34,247 bases of DNA. It comes from Bacteroidales bacterium. GTDB taxonomy: Bacteria > Bacteroidota > Bacteroidia > Bacteroidales > UBA7960. Positions 1 through 8,421 of this stretch are shown here, in pieces. The stretch's first letter is position 1. Each line of letters opens with the position of its first letter. Made by a program: the position numbers and the translations under genes. The DNA is taken from assembly GCA_003550725.1 (NCBI GenBank), contig PUKZ01000034.1, forward strand, positions 1 to 34,247, given 5' to 3'. Under the pieces are notes generated by a model that worked only from the letters and a program-made list of their open reading frames with translations, had not been told where the DNA came from and did no database searches.

Positions 1-512
1 CAAATATATATGAAGTTGCTTTTAACGTTGAAGGTCAAAACGGCGAATTAACTGCTTATGTTCAAGACAAAGAAATAAATTCAGCAGACTTGATAGAAGA
101 AGGAAGGGATATAATTTTTATCGCAATTCCTGATGATGGTTACAAAGTCTATGAATGGACTGTCAATGACAATGCTATTGCTGATTACGAAGAAGAGGAA
201 CTAATGATCGAAGGCCTGGATAGTAACCTGCATGTTACTGTTGAGTTTAAAAAAACCACAGGAATACAAGACATTGCTTTAGCTGATATATCAATATTCC
301 CTAATCCTGCACGAGATAAATTTTATGTTGAATCAGACAAAAAAATTATACATATCAGATTAATCGATATCAGCGGACAGGTAATAAAAAATATTGCCGT
401 TGATGATTTTCGAACAGAGTTAAACGTAGGCAATATTAATAACGGATCATACTTTATACAAATATATACCAATGAAAGTATAATTAATAAACGTGTTCAA
501 ATAATACGTTAA
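1..512 (+). CDS. Type IX secretion (T9SS type A) sorting-domain protein, C-terminal part
   Basis: The frame is open from base 3 to the TAA at 510-512, so the gene starts outside the window and only about 169 C-terminal residues are visible. The first ~80 residues look like a surface repeat module of the bacterial-repeat (InlB B-repeat-like) kind: alternating beta strands with a GQNGELTAYV-type turn, an EEGRD turn and a GYKVYEWTVN strand. The last ~75 residues match the T9SS type A sorting domain: SIFPNPARDKFYVE, then LIDISGQV, then GSYFIQIYTN and a basic end. In the family this domain takes the protein across the outer membrane and is removed on secretion. The catalytic or adhesive part is upstream and cannot be named. 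A weak bulged inverted repeat at 521-566 follows the stop. Confidence 0.85.
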   Translation, partial: NIYEVAFNVEGQNGELTAYVQDKEINSADLIEEGRDIIFIAIPDDGYKVYEWTVNDNAIADYEEEELMIEGLDSNLHVTVEFKKTTGIQDIALADISIFPNPARDKFYVESDKKIIHIRLIDISGQVIKNIAVDDFRTELNVGNINNGSYFIQIYTNESIINKRVQIIR

Positions 513-630
513 TGCAACAGCCGGGTGTTAATTGTACAATAAACATCAATATAGCAATTATTCCGGTTATCTTTATTAGTAAAAATTTAAATCATTCTAT
601 TTCAATCAAACACAAATAAAAAAATATATG

Positions 631-638
631 TAGGTTTG
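631..638 (+). promoter_or_regulatory. Bacteroidota -7 box of polA
   Basis: TAGGTTTG matches the TAnnTTTG -7 consensus exactly. The ATG at 657 lies about 19 nt past the box, giving a leader of roughly 12-16 nt. The -33 side (about 600-610) is only weakly TTG-like. The last three bases of the box are the TTG that would otherwise be taken as an upstream start codon of polA. Confidence 0.6.
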
Positions 639-656
639 CCAAAAAATTCAGATATA

Positions 657-3461
657 ATGTCACAGAAAAAAAAGCTCTTTTTATTAGATGCGATGGCCTT
701 AATTTACAGGGCTTATTTTGCTTTCAGCCGGAATCCCAGGATCAATTCACAGGGTATGAACACCTCTGCAATATTTGGTTTTGGAAATGCTTTGTTGGAT
801 ATACTGAAAAACGAAAAACCAACTCATATAGGAGTTGCTTTTGACAGCGATGAGCCTACCCAGCGCCATACCGACTTTGCAGAATACAAATCCAACAGGG
901 AAGATATGCCGGAAGATATTGCCGCTTCATTGCCATATATTGTTAAAATGATTGAAGGGTTTAATATACCTGTACTCATGGCTGATGGTTATGAAGCTGA
1001 TGACATAATAGGCACATTAGCAAAAAAAGCGGAACAAAAAGGCTTCAAAGTATATATGATGACCCCTGATAAGGATTTTGGCCAGTTAGTCTCGGAAAAC
1101 ATATTTATTTATAAACCTTCGCGCTCAGGTTCCGGTGCAGAAAAGATAGGGCCGGAAGAGATATGTGAAAAATATAATATAAAAAAACCTGCACAACTCA
1201 TTGATATTCTTGGACTATGGGGTGATACGTCGGATAATATTCCTGGGATAAAAGGTATTGGAGAGGTCACAGCCAAAAAACTTATTACTGAGTACGAGTC
1301 TTTAGAAAACCTTTTAGAAAATTCTTCAAAAATTAAAAATCCCAAACTACGTCAAAAGGTTGAAGAGGGAAAAGAACAGGCAATTGTTTCCAAAAAGCTT
1401 GCTACTATTTTACTTGATGCCCCATTTGAAATTGATGAAGAACTTCTAAAAACAAAAAAACCCGACCTGGAAAAACTTGAACCACTATTTAATGAGCTGG
1501 AATTTCGTAATTACCATAAAAGAGTCATAGAATTACAAAAAGACCAACCAAATGGTAAAACAACGGAAGATATAACACCATCGGCTCAAATGTCACTTTT
1601 TAATAAAGGTTATACAAAAGAAGAGCAAGCACAAATACTTGAAGATCAGTATGAAAAAGTAAAATCAGAAAATAAATATTACACTACAACTGACAATAAA
1701 AGCATAGATGACCTTATCAAAAAAATAAAACACTCTAAATCTTTTTGTTTTGATACGGAAACCACAGGATTAGCCATTTTCGACAATGAGCTTGTAGGTA
1801 TTGCTTTTTGCATGAAACCTAAAGAAGCTTATTATGTGCCTTTTCCTGAAGATCGTAACGAAGCAAACAAGCTGGCAAAAAAATTCAAAAGTGTCTTTGA
1901 AGATACTAATATTGAAAAAATAGGTCAGAATTTAAAATTCGATACCGGTGTTTTAAAGAACTATGATATAGAAGTAAGGGGTCAATTATTTGATACGATG
2001 CTTGCGCATTATTTATTGAATCCAGACATGCGCCACAATCTTAATACTCTTTCCGAAGCTTACCTGGATTATAAACCACTTAACATTGAAAGCCTTATAG
2101 GCAAGAAAGGCAAAAACCAGGAAAGCATGAGAAGTGTTGCATTAGATAAGCAAACCATATATGCATGCGAAGATGCTGACATTACGCTAAGATTGAAAAA
2201 AGTATTTGAACCCTTACTTGAAAAAGATGACATGATTGATCTTTTTTATAGTCTGGAAATACCATTAATCCCAGTTTTATCTGAAATGGAGATTGAGGGT
2301 GTAAAAATTGATAAAGAAGCTCTTGCTAACTTCTCTAAAAAACTGGAAAATGAAATTGCAGTTGTTGAAAAAGAAATTTTCAAACTTGCAGGAACCGAGT
2401 TTAATATTGGATCGCCAAAACAACTTGGTGAGGTGTTATTTAACAAACTTAAAATAGTTGATAAGCCGAAAAAAACTAAAACCAAACAATTTAGTACCAG
2501 TGAAGACATATTGTCAAAACTGGTAAATAAGCACGAAATTGTAAAACATATTCTTGATTACAGGTCACTAACCAAGCTTAAATCAACTTATGTTGACGCT
2601 CTTCCCAAGCTTATTAATGAAAAAAGCGGACGTATTCACACATCATATAACCAGACAGTTGCTGCCACAGGCAGGTTAACTTCAAATAATCCAAACCTGC
2701 AAAATATTCCGATACGCACCGAACAAGGCAGAGAAATCCGTAAAGCATTTGTGGCACGTGACAAAAACTACTTATTACTTTCTGCTGATTATTCACAGAT
2801 TGAATTACGCATAATAGCTTCAATTAGTGGAGATAAAGCCATGATTGAAGATTTTGAAAAGGGTTTTGATATTCATGCAGCCACAGCAGCCAGGGTTTTT
2901 GGAGTAAAAATGAATGATGTCACAAAAGAGATGCGTAGAAGAGCTAAAACAGTAAATTTTGGCATTGTATATGGCATTTCGGCATTCGGACTATCGGAAA
3001 GATTAAATATTCAGAGACAAAAAGCTGAAGAAATAATAAATCAATATTTTAAACAATATCCCGGCATCAAAAACTACATGGATGATAAGATAGCATTTGC
3101 CAAGAAGCATCAATATGTAAAAACTTTAATGGGAAGACGCAGATACATAAAAGATATCAACAGCACCAACAGTGTTGTTAGAGGCTATGGTGAACGTAAT
3201 GCTATTAATGCACCTATTCAGGGCTCAGCTGCAGATATGATAAAACAAGCTATGATTGATATTTTTAACGACATTAAAAGTAAAGAATTAAAAAGCAAAA
3301 TGATTCTTCAGGTACACGATGAATTGATTTTTGATGTTTATAAGCCTGAATTGGATGATATTAAAAATATTGTTTTAAAGCATATGCAAAATGCTTTAAA
3401 ACTTTCGGTACCGGTAGAAGTTGATATAAACACAGGAGAAAACTGGTTGGAAGCTCATTAA
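657..3461 (+). CDS. polA: DNA polymerase I
   Basis: Repair and Okazaki-fragment polymerase, 934 residues from the ATG at 657. All three family domains are present. The N-terminal 5'-nuclease (~1-290) has the LFLLDAMALIYRAYFAF start, TPDKDFGQL and the GDTSDNIPGIKGIG helix-hairpin-helix. The 3'-5' exonuclease (~340-530) keeps DTETTGL (Asp366, Glu368), NLKFD (Asp429) and YACEDADIT (Asp506), so proofreading looks intact. The polymerase domain has motif A SADYSQIELR (Asp711), motif B RRRAKTVNFGIVYG with Phe in the nucleotide-discriminating position, and motif C QVHDELIFD (887-889). A longer frame opens at TTG 636, but that codon is the end of the TAGGTTTG promoter box and adds seven residues the family lacks. 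The gene stands alone and converges with the stress-protein gene. Confidence 0.97.
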   Translation: MSQKKKLFLLDAMALIYRAYFAFSRNPRINSQGMNTSAIFGFGNALLDILKNEKPTHIGVAFDSDEPTQRHTDFAEYKSNREDMPEDIAASLPYIVKMIEGFNIPVLMADGYEADDIIGTLAKKAEQKGFKVYMMTPDKDFGQLVSENIFIYKPSRSGSGAEKIGPEEICEKYNIKKPAQLIDILGLWGDTSDNIPGIKGIGEVTAKKLITEYESLENLLENSSKIKNPKLRQKVEEGKEQAIVSKKLATILLDAPFEIDEELLKTKKPDLEKLEPLFNELEFRNYHKRVIELQKDQPNGKTTEDITPSAQMSLFNKGYTKEEQAQILEDQYEKVKSENKYYTTTDNKSIDDLIKKIKHSKSFCFDTETTGLAIFDNELVGIAFCMKPKEAYYVPFPEDRNEANKLAKKFKSVFEDTNIEKIGQNLKFDTGVLKNYDIEVRGQLFDTMLAHYLLNPDMRHNLNTLSEAYLDYKPLNIESLIGKKGKNQESMRSVALDKQTIYACEDADITLRLKKVFEPLLEKDDMIDLFYSLEIPLIPVLSEMEIEGVKIDKEALANFSKKLENEIAVVEKEIFKLAGTEFNIGSPKQLGEVLFNKLKIVDKPKKTKTKQFSTSEDILSKLVNKHEIVKHILDYRSLTKLKSTYVDALPKLINEKSGRIHTSYNQTVAATGRLTSNNPNLQNIPIRTEQGREIRKAFVARDKNYLLLSADYSQIELRIIASISGDKAMIEDFEKGFDIHAATAARVFGVKMNDVTKEMRRRAKTVNFGIVYGISAFGLSERLNIQRQKAEEIINQYFKQYPGIKNYMDDKIAFAKKHQYVKTLMGRRRYIKDINSTNSVVRGYGERNAINAPIQGSAADMIKQAMIDIFNDIKSKELKSKMILQVHDELIFDVYKPELDDIKNIVLKHMQNALKLSVPVEVDINTGENWLEAH

Positions 3462-3500
3462 TTCCATTAGTAATAAGTCATTAAAGGATATTATTATATA

Positions 3501-3546
3501 TTGCTTCTGATTTGATTTATTTTTTAAAAAATAATCAAGCAAGCAA
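3501..3546. terminator. Probable bidirectional terminator between polA and the stress-protein gene
   Basis: An imperfect nested hairpin lies between two convergent genes. The outer arms are TTGCTT (3501-3506) and AAGCAA (3541-3546). The inner arms are TTGATT plus ATTTTTT, pairing across 3512-3538 with one bulged T. The inner stem is A/T only, so it supplies a U tract for either direction. Confidence 0.5.
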
Positions 3547-3568
3547 TAACCAAAAACAGAAAACCTGT

Positions 3569-4678
3569 TTACGACCTGAAAATCAACAACGGCATAGTAC
3601 TTCGCACCAATAGTTGTTTTGTTATATCAGGATTAAACAATCTGTATATAAGGCTGCGTTTTCTGTTGCTTATAGCAACGAGATCAATATTATGTTTTTC
3701 GGCAAAATCCTCTATTTCTTTAAATATATCATGTCCTTCAAGAAATTGGCATTCTATCTTGGTACCTTTTTTAATTTTTTTAAAATAATCCTTCAATGCA
3801 CTCATTTTTGCTTCTTCCAGTTCTTTATTCTTTTCTTTAGCGATATGAATGCAGTGAATTTTGACATTAAAAGGAGACAAAATATTCATAAGGCGCCTAA
3901 TGGCAACAAAATCAGAATCATCAAACTCTGTGGCATAAATAACATTTCTGACTTTAGTGTCAGTTGTAAATTCAGATTTTTCGGGTATTGCAAGTACAGG
4001 CACCCGGGTTTTGTCGCAAATACGGTAAACTACACTTCCAATAATTTCTGTCTGTTTTTCACCCTTACCTTTTGCTCCAAGAATAATAATGCCGGGTTTA
4101 TATTTCTGAGCCATAGAAGCAACCTCATCTTCAATAATTCCTTCTCGTAACGAATAGCTTATTTTAACTTCTTTCATTCCTTTCTTATTGGCAGTATCAC
4201 GGATCTCTTCAACAAAATCAACCAATTTCTTTTTTGCATTTTCTTCCATCTCTCTAAGATTGATATCCATGTCTACCTGCACGCTATATGCATCTGTAAT
4301 AGGCACCAAATCAATAATAGGGGCATAATACACATGAAATATTTTTAAATCGGCCTTCAATTTATATGCTAAATCAAGGGCATATAGGCATGCATTCTTG
4401 GAATAATTTGAAAAATCAACCGGAACCAATATTCTGCGAACATCTTTTATATCTTTCATTTCAGCTTTTTCCTGCTCAGCTTTCCAGTTATGTATAAGTT
4501 GTAAAGCTTTTTGAACATCCTGTTCTCTTATCTGAACCCTCACCCCTTCAGAAACTGCACCCTGAAGTAAGTTCACATCTTTTAGAAAACATTTTATACC
4601 GGCATCTTCCAGGCGTGCTTTTAAAACCTCCGCTGCAGTATAATGATCTGTAGCAATAGTAATTAGTCGATCGTCCAT
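3569..4678 (-). CDS. Universal stress protein, tandem UspA domains with N-terminal DUF2007 domain
   Basis: A 369-residue cytoplasmic protein with three parts. Residues ~1-70 resemble DUF2007, a small alpha/beta domain of putative signal-transducing proteins: LITIATDHYTAAEVLKARLE, then GVRVQIREQDVQKALQLI. Residues ~80-230 are a first Usp domain starting RRILVPVDFS and carrying the full ATP-binding signature GxxG-9x-GS (GAKGKGEKQTEIIGS). Residues ~240-369 are a second Usp domain (VRNVIYATEFDDSD) whose glycine signature is lost (SNRKRSLIYRLFNPD), so only the first is expected to bind nucleotide. Tandem Usp proteins are common in Bacteroidota; the precise role is unknown. It converges with polA and no clear promoter was found upstream. 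Confidence 0.88.
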   Translation of the reverse strand: MDDRLITIATDHYTAAEVLKARLEDAGIKCFLKDVNLLQGAVSEGVRVQIREQDVQKALQLIHNWKAEQEKAEMKDIKDVRRILVPVDFSNYSKNACLYALDLAYKLKADLKIFHVYYAPIIDLVPITDAYSVQVDMDINLREMEENAKKKLVDFVEEIRDTANKKGMKEVKISYSLREGIIEDEVASMAQKYKPGIIILGAKGKGEKQTEIIGSVVYRICDKTRVPVLAIPEKSEFTTDTKVRNVIYATEFDDSDFVAIRRLMNILSPFNVKIHCIHIAKEKNKELEEAKMSALKDYFKKIKKGTKIECQFLEGHDIFKEIEDFAEKHNIDLVAISNRKRSLIYRLFNPDITKQLLVRSTMPLLIFRS

Positions 4679-4822
4679 AATAAACTATGTTTTATTTATG
4701 TTCTTTTTTGGTTTAAATATACAAAAAAACTTAATTAATTACAATTATTGATTAGACTATTATTAAAATAATATAATGGCAATTGATTATAAATTTAGTA
4801 ATTTAAAAATCAGGTAGTCAAG

Positions 4823-5854
4823 TTAATCCGATAATATTATTTTTTTTGCTTTTTCAATAATTGGGTCTATTCCATATTTAAAAGCTTCTTCCTCGTCAAT
4901 ATCAATTTGATAATCAGGCGGAATACCGCTTTCAATACTATTTCTACCGGGATCTAAAAACCGTGAACTGCTAACCCGAAGTTGCCATCCGTTAGGCAAG
5001 TCATAAAATGCAGGCAAGCCTCCTCCTCCACCGGTAGTATCACCAACCAATGTAACATTTTCCAACACATTCATATATTGAGCAAAATATGTTGTTGCGC
5101 TATAGCTTTTGCGGTTTGTAAGCACAACAATGTCGCCGGTAAACCTGGGGCCGGCAAAGGGGCTTATAAATACTTTATTTTCTCTAAATGCCTCGTGATC
5201 AGGGCCGTATTTGATCAAATTATAGCCTACAAAGTAACGGTAATTTGTAAAACGGCTGGCCATCCTGCGTGCATTCTCAGTACTGCCCCCACCATTATTT
5301 CTTACATCTATTATTAACCCTTCCTTATTTTTTAAATTTGCAATCAGGAGATTCATATCACCATCACTGATTGTATTGCCAAAGCTTTGATAATAAACAT
5401 ATATAATATCACCCATATTCAAAAACTGGAAGGGTCCTAAATAACGCTGGTTATCTTTAAAATAATGTCTTTCAATTATTGAATAATAAAAGTTTTCCGG
5501 ACTATCCAAATACCACTTCCAATACCTGGAGCGATCAAAAGAGCTGACAAGATTAACATGACCGTCTTTAAGCTCATATAGCATATCGGCACAAACATCA
5601 AACAATTCTATACTAGTCATTCCTTCATAAATTTTCGGCCTGTATCTTTCATAAACCTCATCCCAGTCAACATCTTTCTCCTCAAAAAAAGAATAATGAG
5701 TATCGGCAAATGTCCATATTTCCTCAAATATGGTTTCAGGATCAGCGGGCTTATCAGGCTCCATGAATAGCTTTTCGCAGGAATAACTAAAAAACAAACT
5801 AATAATTATCAAAATATTAGTTGTTTTTATATAACAATTTTTTAAGTAACACAT
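4823..5854 (-). CDS. S41 family peptidase, lipoprotein
   Basis: A 343-residue protein from the ATG at 5854. A hydrophobic signal (~12-25) ends in SYSC (Cys26), a plausible lipobox, so it is probably membrane-anchored and faces the periplasm or surface. The S41 (C-terminal processing/tricorn-type) core is seen in LKDGHVNLVS (His99), GLIIDVRNNGGG (~179-190), the nucleophile segment TNRKSYSATTYFA (Ser252 the likely nucleophile) and LVGDTTGGGGGLP. At the place where CtpA proteases have the general-base Lys, this protein has Asp (GDTTG), so a tricorn-like Ser/His mechanism is more likely, or activity may be reduced. No PDZ domain is obvious. A longer frame begins at TTG 5905, overlapping the upstream stop as TTGA, but it adds 17 polar residues before the signal peptide. 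It is cotranscribed with the outer-membrane protein upstream. Confidence 0.85.
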   Translation of the reverse strand: MCYLKNCYIKTTNILIIISLFFSYSCEKLFMEPDKPADPETIFEEIWTFADTHYSFFEEKDVDWDEVYERYRPKIYEGMTSIELFDVCADMLYELKDGHVNLVSSFDRSRYWKWYLDSPENFYYSIIERHYFKDNQRYLGPFQFLNMGDIIYVYYQSFGNTISDGDMNLLIANLKNKEGLIIDVRNNGGGSTENARRMASRFTNYRYFVGYNLIKYGPDHEAFRENKVFISPFAGPRFTGDIVVLTNRKSYSATTYFAQYMNVLENVTLVGDTTGGGGGLPAFYDLPNGWQLRVSSSRFLDPGRNSIESGIPPDYQIDIDEEEAFKYGIDPIIEKAKKIILSD

Positions 5855-5901
5855 ACAGTTTTTATCTTTTTTATTTTTGGTATTCAAAAAACATAAATTC
5901 G

Positions 5902-6741
5902 TCAATTAACTCTGAAATACAATTCAAGAACCAGTTGATGTACAGCGTTATTAACGTTAAGGTCATGATTTCCCCTCATTGAATAATAATCCCATATATA
6001 TCCTATTCTAAACCAGTTTGGGTTTGCGGCATCACCGATTGATTCGTTAAAAAACACGCCTGTTGAAAAATGTCCGAAATTCGATGGAGTCAATATATGA
6101 TTTTCATAACCCTGAATTGCAATACCACCATCAACACCTAAATGGTATATTACACCATATTCAGGAATTCGTAAACCATATCCTATAAGCGTTGCCGACA
6201 AGGAAAAATCCATATTCCATTCTCTCAGTAAATGAAAACTTGTTGATAAATCGGCTTGCGGCCTCACTTCTCCAATAATGTCAGCAAACAAAAATGAATT
6301 TCCCAGCCTCGGTGCAATACGCATATCAGTAAAAATATTAGCCTGAAGTCCTGCATGAATATCAAAAACACCCAGGAAATCCATGTTTCTAAGATGTATA
6401 TACCTTAACCCTAAAGAAGGATTATATACCTGGGTAGCCCCATGTAAGGGTTTTGAATAATTAAACTGTGCCCTTATAAAACTCCATTCAGCAATATAAT
6501 CTTCTCTATTTACACGTCTGCCAAAATTTAATATGCCCCCGTAGCCTGTATAATGCAAATTAGACATTTTTTGGTCTAATATTCTGTTTGTTGTAAAGCC
6601 CTGATCTATTTTAAAATAGACATTATGCAGTGGTTCTTTATCATCGTCATTATTCTTATGTTGGTTTTCAGCCCAACTATCCGATATATTTAAAGTAATA
6701 ATAACAAGCAGATTGATAAGCAGTAATACTATTTTTCGCAT
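5902..6741 (-). CDS. Predicted outer-membrane beta-barrel protein
   Basis: 279 residues with an N-terminal signal peptide: MRKIVLLLINLLVIITLNIS, cleavage near SWA-EN at about residue 25. The mature part is rich in alternating aromatic/polar strands (YTGYGGILNFGRRV, LHLGVDGGIAIQGY-like segments) and ends in LELYFRVN, as in small barrel proteins. I do not recognise a named family. It is the first gene of a two-gene unit; its stop and the possible TTG start of the S41 gene overlap, and the real S41 ATG lies 47 bp downstream. Possible roles are a porin-like or assembly partner for the S41 lipoprotein. No TAnnTTTG box was found between it and the inverted-repeat element upstream. Confidence 0.7.
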   Translation of the reverse strand: MRKIVLLLINLLVIITLNISDSWAENQHKNNDDDKEPLHNVYFKIDQGFTTNRILDQKMSNLHYTGYGGILNFGRRVNREDYIAEWSFIRAQFNYSKPLHGATQVYNPSLGLRYIHLRNMDFLGVFDIHAGLQANIFTDMRIAPRLGNSFLFADIIGEVRPQADLSTSFHLLREWNMDFSLSATLIGYGLRIPEYGVIYHLGVDGGIAIQGYENHILTPSNFGHFSTGVFFNESIGDAANPNWFRIGYIWDYYSMRGNHDLNVNNAVHQLVLELYFRVN

Positions 6742-6772
6742 TTACCGGTAATGTGTTAAGTTATACATGTAC

Positions 6773-6983
6773 TCAGTAGTGTCCGATAAAAATTAATCTT
6801 GCCACCAAGCATAAACTGAGCTTGTCGAATTGACACAAAAACACAAAGAGTAAAAAAACTAATATCTAACAGGGTTAAAGTCTAAATAGCTATATTTTAA
6901 ATTAATTTTTTGATACTACTTTTGCAATTACTGTTATTAATTGAAAACAAACAATTTTAATAATTTTTATCGGACACCTCTGA
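6773..6983. mobile_element. MITE or internally deleted IS remnant (~210 bp)
   Basis: The ends are inverted repeats. 6773-6795 and the reverse complement of 6961-6983 agree in 21 of 23 positions, including an unbroken run of 17 (GTGTCCGATAAAAATTA). The interior (~165 bp) has no open frame. It sits in the otherwise featureless 318-bp interval 6742-7059 between two divergent genes. Short terminal repeats beginning near GTGTCCGATAAA with no transposase fit a miniature inverted-repeat element or a deleted IS; the parent family cannot be named from this sequence. No clear target-site duplication is visible. Confidence 0.6.
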
Positions 6984-7008
6984 TTAGTTGCCAAAAAATC
7001 AATAGTAA

Positions 7009-7039
7009 TTGGCTAAAACAGAAATATTTACTATATTTG
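7009..7039 (+). promoter_or_regulatory. Promoter of the LapA-like gene
   Basis: TTG at 7009-7011, a 20-bp spacer, then TATATTTG at 7032-7039: a full match to the Bacteroidota TTG / TAnnTTTG arrangement. Predicted transcription start is about 7045-7048, just ahead of the ATG at 7060. It lies outside the inverted-repeat element. Confidence 0.65.
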
Positions 7040-7059
7040 GAACAACAAAAAATATCGAT

Positions 7060-7296
7060 ATGGAACAAAAGAAAAACAAAACTTTTTTCTGGGTTATAGC
7101 AACACTTATAATTGTTTTTGCAGCTATTTTTGCTATTCAAAATTACGCTGATACTGAAATTAACTTTCTTTTTTTTGAAGTTAAGGGTCCCCTATTTTGG
7201 GTAATTCTGATTATTTTTTTTCTTGGTTTCTTTTTGGGCAGAATCTTTCATTTGCTGCGCAAAAAGAAAAAGCTGGAGAAAGAAAAAACTACTTAA
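7060..7296 (+). CDS. LapA-domain (DUF1049) small membrane protein
   Basis: 78 residues from the ATG at 7060. Two hydrophobic segments (about 9-27, FFWVIATLIIVFAAIFAIQN, and about 41-61, PLFWVILIIFFLGFFLG) are separated by a short stretch with FLFFEVKGPL, followed by a Lys/Arg-rich tail (RKKKKLEKEK). This is the layout of LapA-domain proteins, small inner-membrane proteins associated in proteobacteria with lipopolysaccharide assembly; the role in Bacteroidota is less clear. The TTG at 7009 that would lengthen the frame is the -33 element of the promoter. The last 8 bases overlap the 3' end of the convergent ridA gene. Confidence 0.8.
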   Translation: MEQKKNKTFFWVIATLIIVFAAIFAIQNYADTEINFLFFEVKGPLFWVILIIFFLGFFLGRIFHLLRKKKKLEKEKTT

Positions 7297-7666
7297 CTGC
7301 TATGCAGCTAATTTCAACGTCAGCTCCCAATGGTAATCCGGCAACTGCTATTGTTTCGCGTGCAGGGAAATTGTCGTCAAAATAGCTTCCGTAAACTTCA
7401 TTAATTTGCGGAAAATTCTTCATATCAGAGATAAATATGCTGCACTTAACCACATGTGAAAACTCCATTTCAGCTTTGTTAAGTATGGCTTTTATATTTT
7501 CCATCACCAGCTTTGTTTGGTGTTTTACGTCTTTTTTTTCCAATTTGCCGGTTTCCGGATTTATTGGAAGTTGTCCTGAAACATACAACGTGCTGCCGGT
7601 CATTATCGACTGATTATAAGGCCCTATAGGTGCCGGCGCTTTATCTGTATTTACAGCTTGTTTCAT
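7289..7666 (-). CDS. ridA: RidA family enamine/imine deaminase
   Basis: 125 residues, the usual RidA (YjgF/YER057c/UK114) length. In the family, RidA hydrolyses reactive 2-aminoacrylate-type enamines released by PLP enzymes. Family marks are APAPIGPYNQS near the N-terminus, LYVSGQLPINPETGKL, and FPARETIAVAGLPLGADVEISCIA, with the substrate-binding Arg103 and Glu119 in place (E. coli Arg105/Glu120). It is cytosolic. Its 3' end overlaps the LapA-like gene by 8 bp on the other strand. It is divergent from the pabA/trpG gene, with only 80 bp between the two starts. Confidence 0.95.
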   Translation of the reverse strand: MKQAVNTDKAPAPIGPYNQSIMTGSTLYVSGQLPINPETGKLEKKDVKHQTKLVMENIKAILNKAEMEFSHVVKCSIFISDMKNFPQINEVYGSYFDDNFPARETIAVAGLPLGADVEISCIAVK

Positions 7667-7722
7667 AATTATTATTTTTTGTAATTAATACTTTAGTTTA
7701 ATTATAAATCTTAATTTTATTA

Positions 7723-7753
7723 CAAATTTAATTCAAACAACAATCAATGCAAA
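7723..7753 (-). promoter_or_regulatory. Promoter of ridA
   Basis: On the minus strand, TTTG (7753-7750), a 19-bp spacer, then TAAATTTG (7730-7723). Predicted start is about 7714-7718, giving a ~50-nt leader before ridA. The -33 element lies inside the first codons of the divergent gene at 7747. Confidence 0.55.
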
Positions 7754-8322
7754 TAATTATTATTGATAATTACGATTCGTTTACTTATAATCTTTACCAT
7801 TTAATAGAAGCCGAATTAAATCCTGGTGATACTGTTTCGGTTAAACGCAATGACGAAATAGGAGTTAGTGAATTAAATGAATATGATAAGATTATTTTAT
7901 CGCCCGGACCGGGTTTGCCAAGCGAAGCAGGAATTGTTTGCGAAACCGTTTTGACCTATGCCAACAAAAAAAGCATACTAGGTGTTTGTCTTGGACATCA
8001 GGCAATAGGCGAAGTTTTTGGCGCCAGCCTGTATAATCTCAAAAAAGTAATGCATGGTAAACAAATCGATACACATGTTATTGATCCGAATGATTATTTG
8101 TTCAAAAATATTCCGGCTAAATTTCCATCAGGAAGATATCATTCATGGGTAATAAAAAAAGACACATTGCCTGAATGTTTTTCTATAACTGCAGTTGACG
8201 AAGAAGGAAATATCATGGCAATCAGCCATAAAATATATGATCTAAAAGGTGTCCAATTTCATCCCGAATCAATTATGACAACATGGGGAAGAGTTTTACT
8301 AAAAAACTGGCTATACAGCTAA
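7747..8322 (+). CDS. pabA: Aminodeoxychorismate/anthranilate synthase glutaminase subunit (component II)
   Basis: 191 residues, a class I glutamine amidotransferase that supplies ammonia to a chorismate-using partner. Seen: the start IIIDNYDSFTYNL, LSPGPGLP, the nucleophile loop GVCLGHQAIGEVFG (Cys81), and QFHPESI with His172 and Glu174 completing the triad. The family cannot be split into PabA (folate) and TrpG (tryptophan) by motif alone. I favour PabA because no other trp gene is nearby, but the partner subunit is not in the window either. The gene stands alone, divergent from ridA and convergent with murF-alr. Confidence 0.9.
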   Translation: MQIIIIDNYDSFTYNLYHLIEAELNPGDTVSVKRNDEIGVSELNEYDKIILSPGPGLPSEAGIVCETVLTYANKKSILGVCLGHQAIGEVFGASLYNLKKVMHGKQIDTHVIDPNDYLFKNIPAKFPSGRYHSWVIKKDTLPECFSITAVDEEGNIMAISHKIYDLKGVQFHPESIMTTWGRVLLKNWLYS

Positions 8323-8421
8323 TGTAAACCCGTTTAATTATTGTTAATGATTAGCTAAGTTAGTTATTTATAAATCACTTTACCTTACTCATTCCCCTCG
8401 TTATAGTTCTGTCCTCAGGAT

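Noticed and set aside
3614-4150. 178-codon open frame on the + strand inside the stress-protein gene
   Set aside because: Antisense to a well-supported gene; Phe/Cys/Asn-rich translation with no family features.
5852-5905. TTG start at 5905 for the S41 lipoprotein
   Set aside because: It overlaps the upstream stop and puts 17 polar residues in front of a complete lipoprotein signal; the ATG at 5854 fits better. It cannot be excluded by sequence alone.
6917-6924. TACTTTTG, a -7 box match inside the MITE-like element
   Set aside because: No TTG at the right distance, and a better promoter for the downstream gene lies at 7009-7039.
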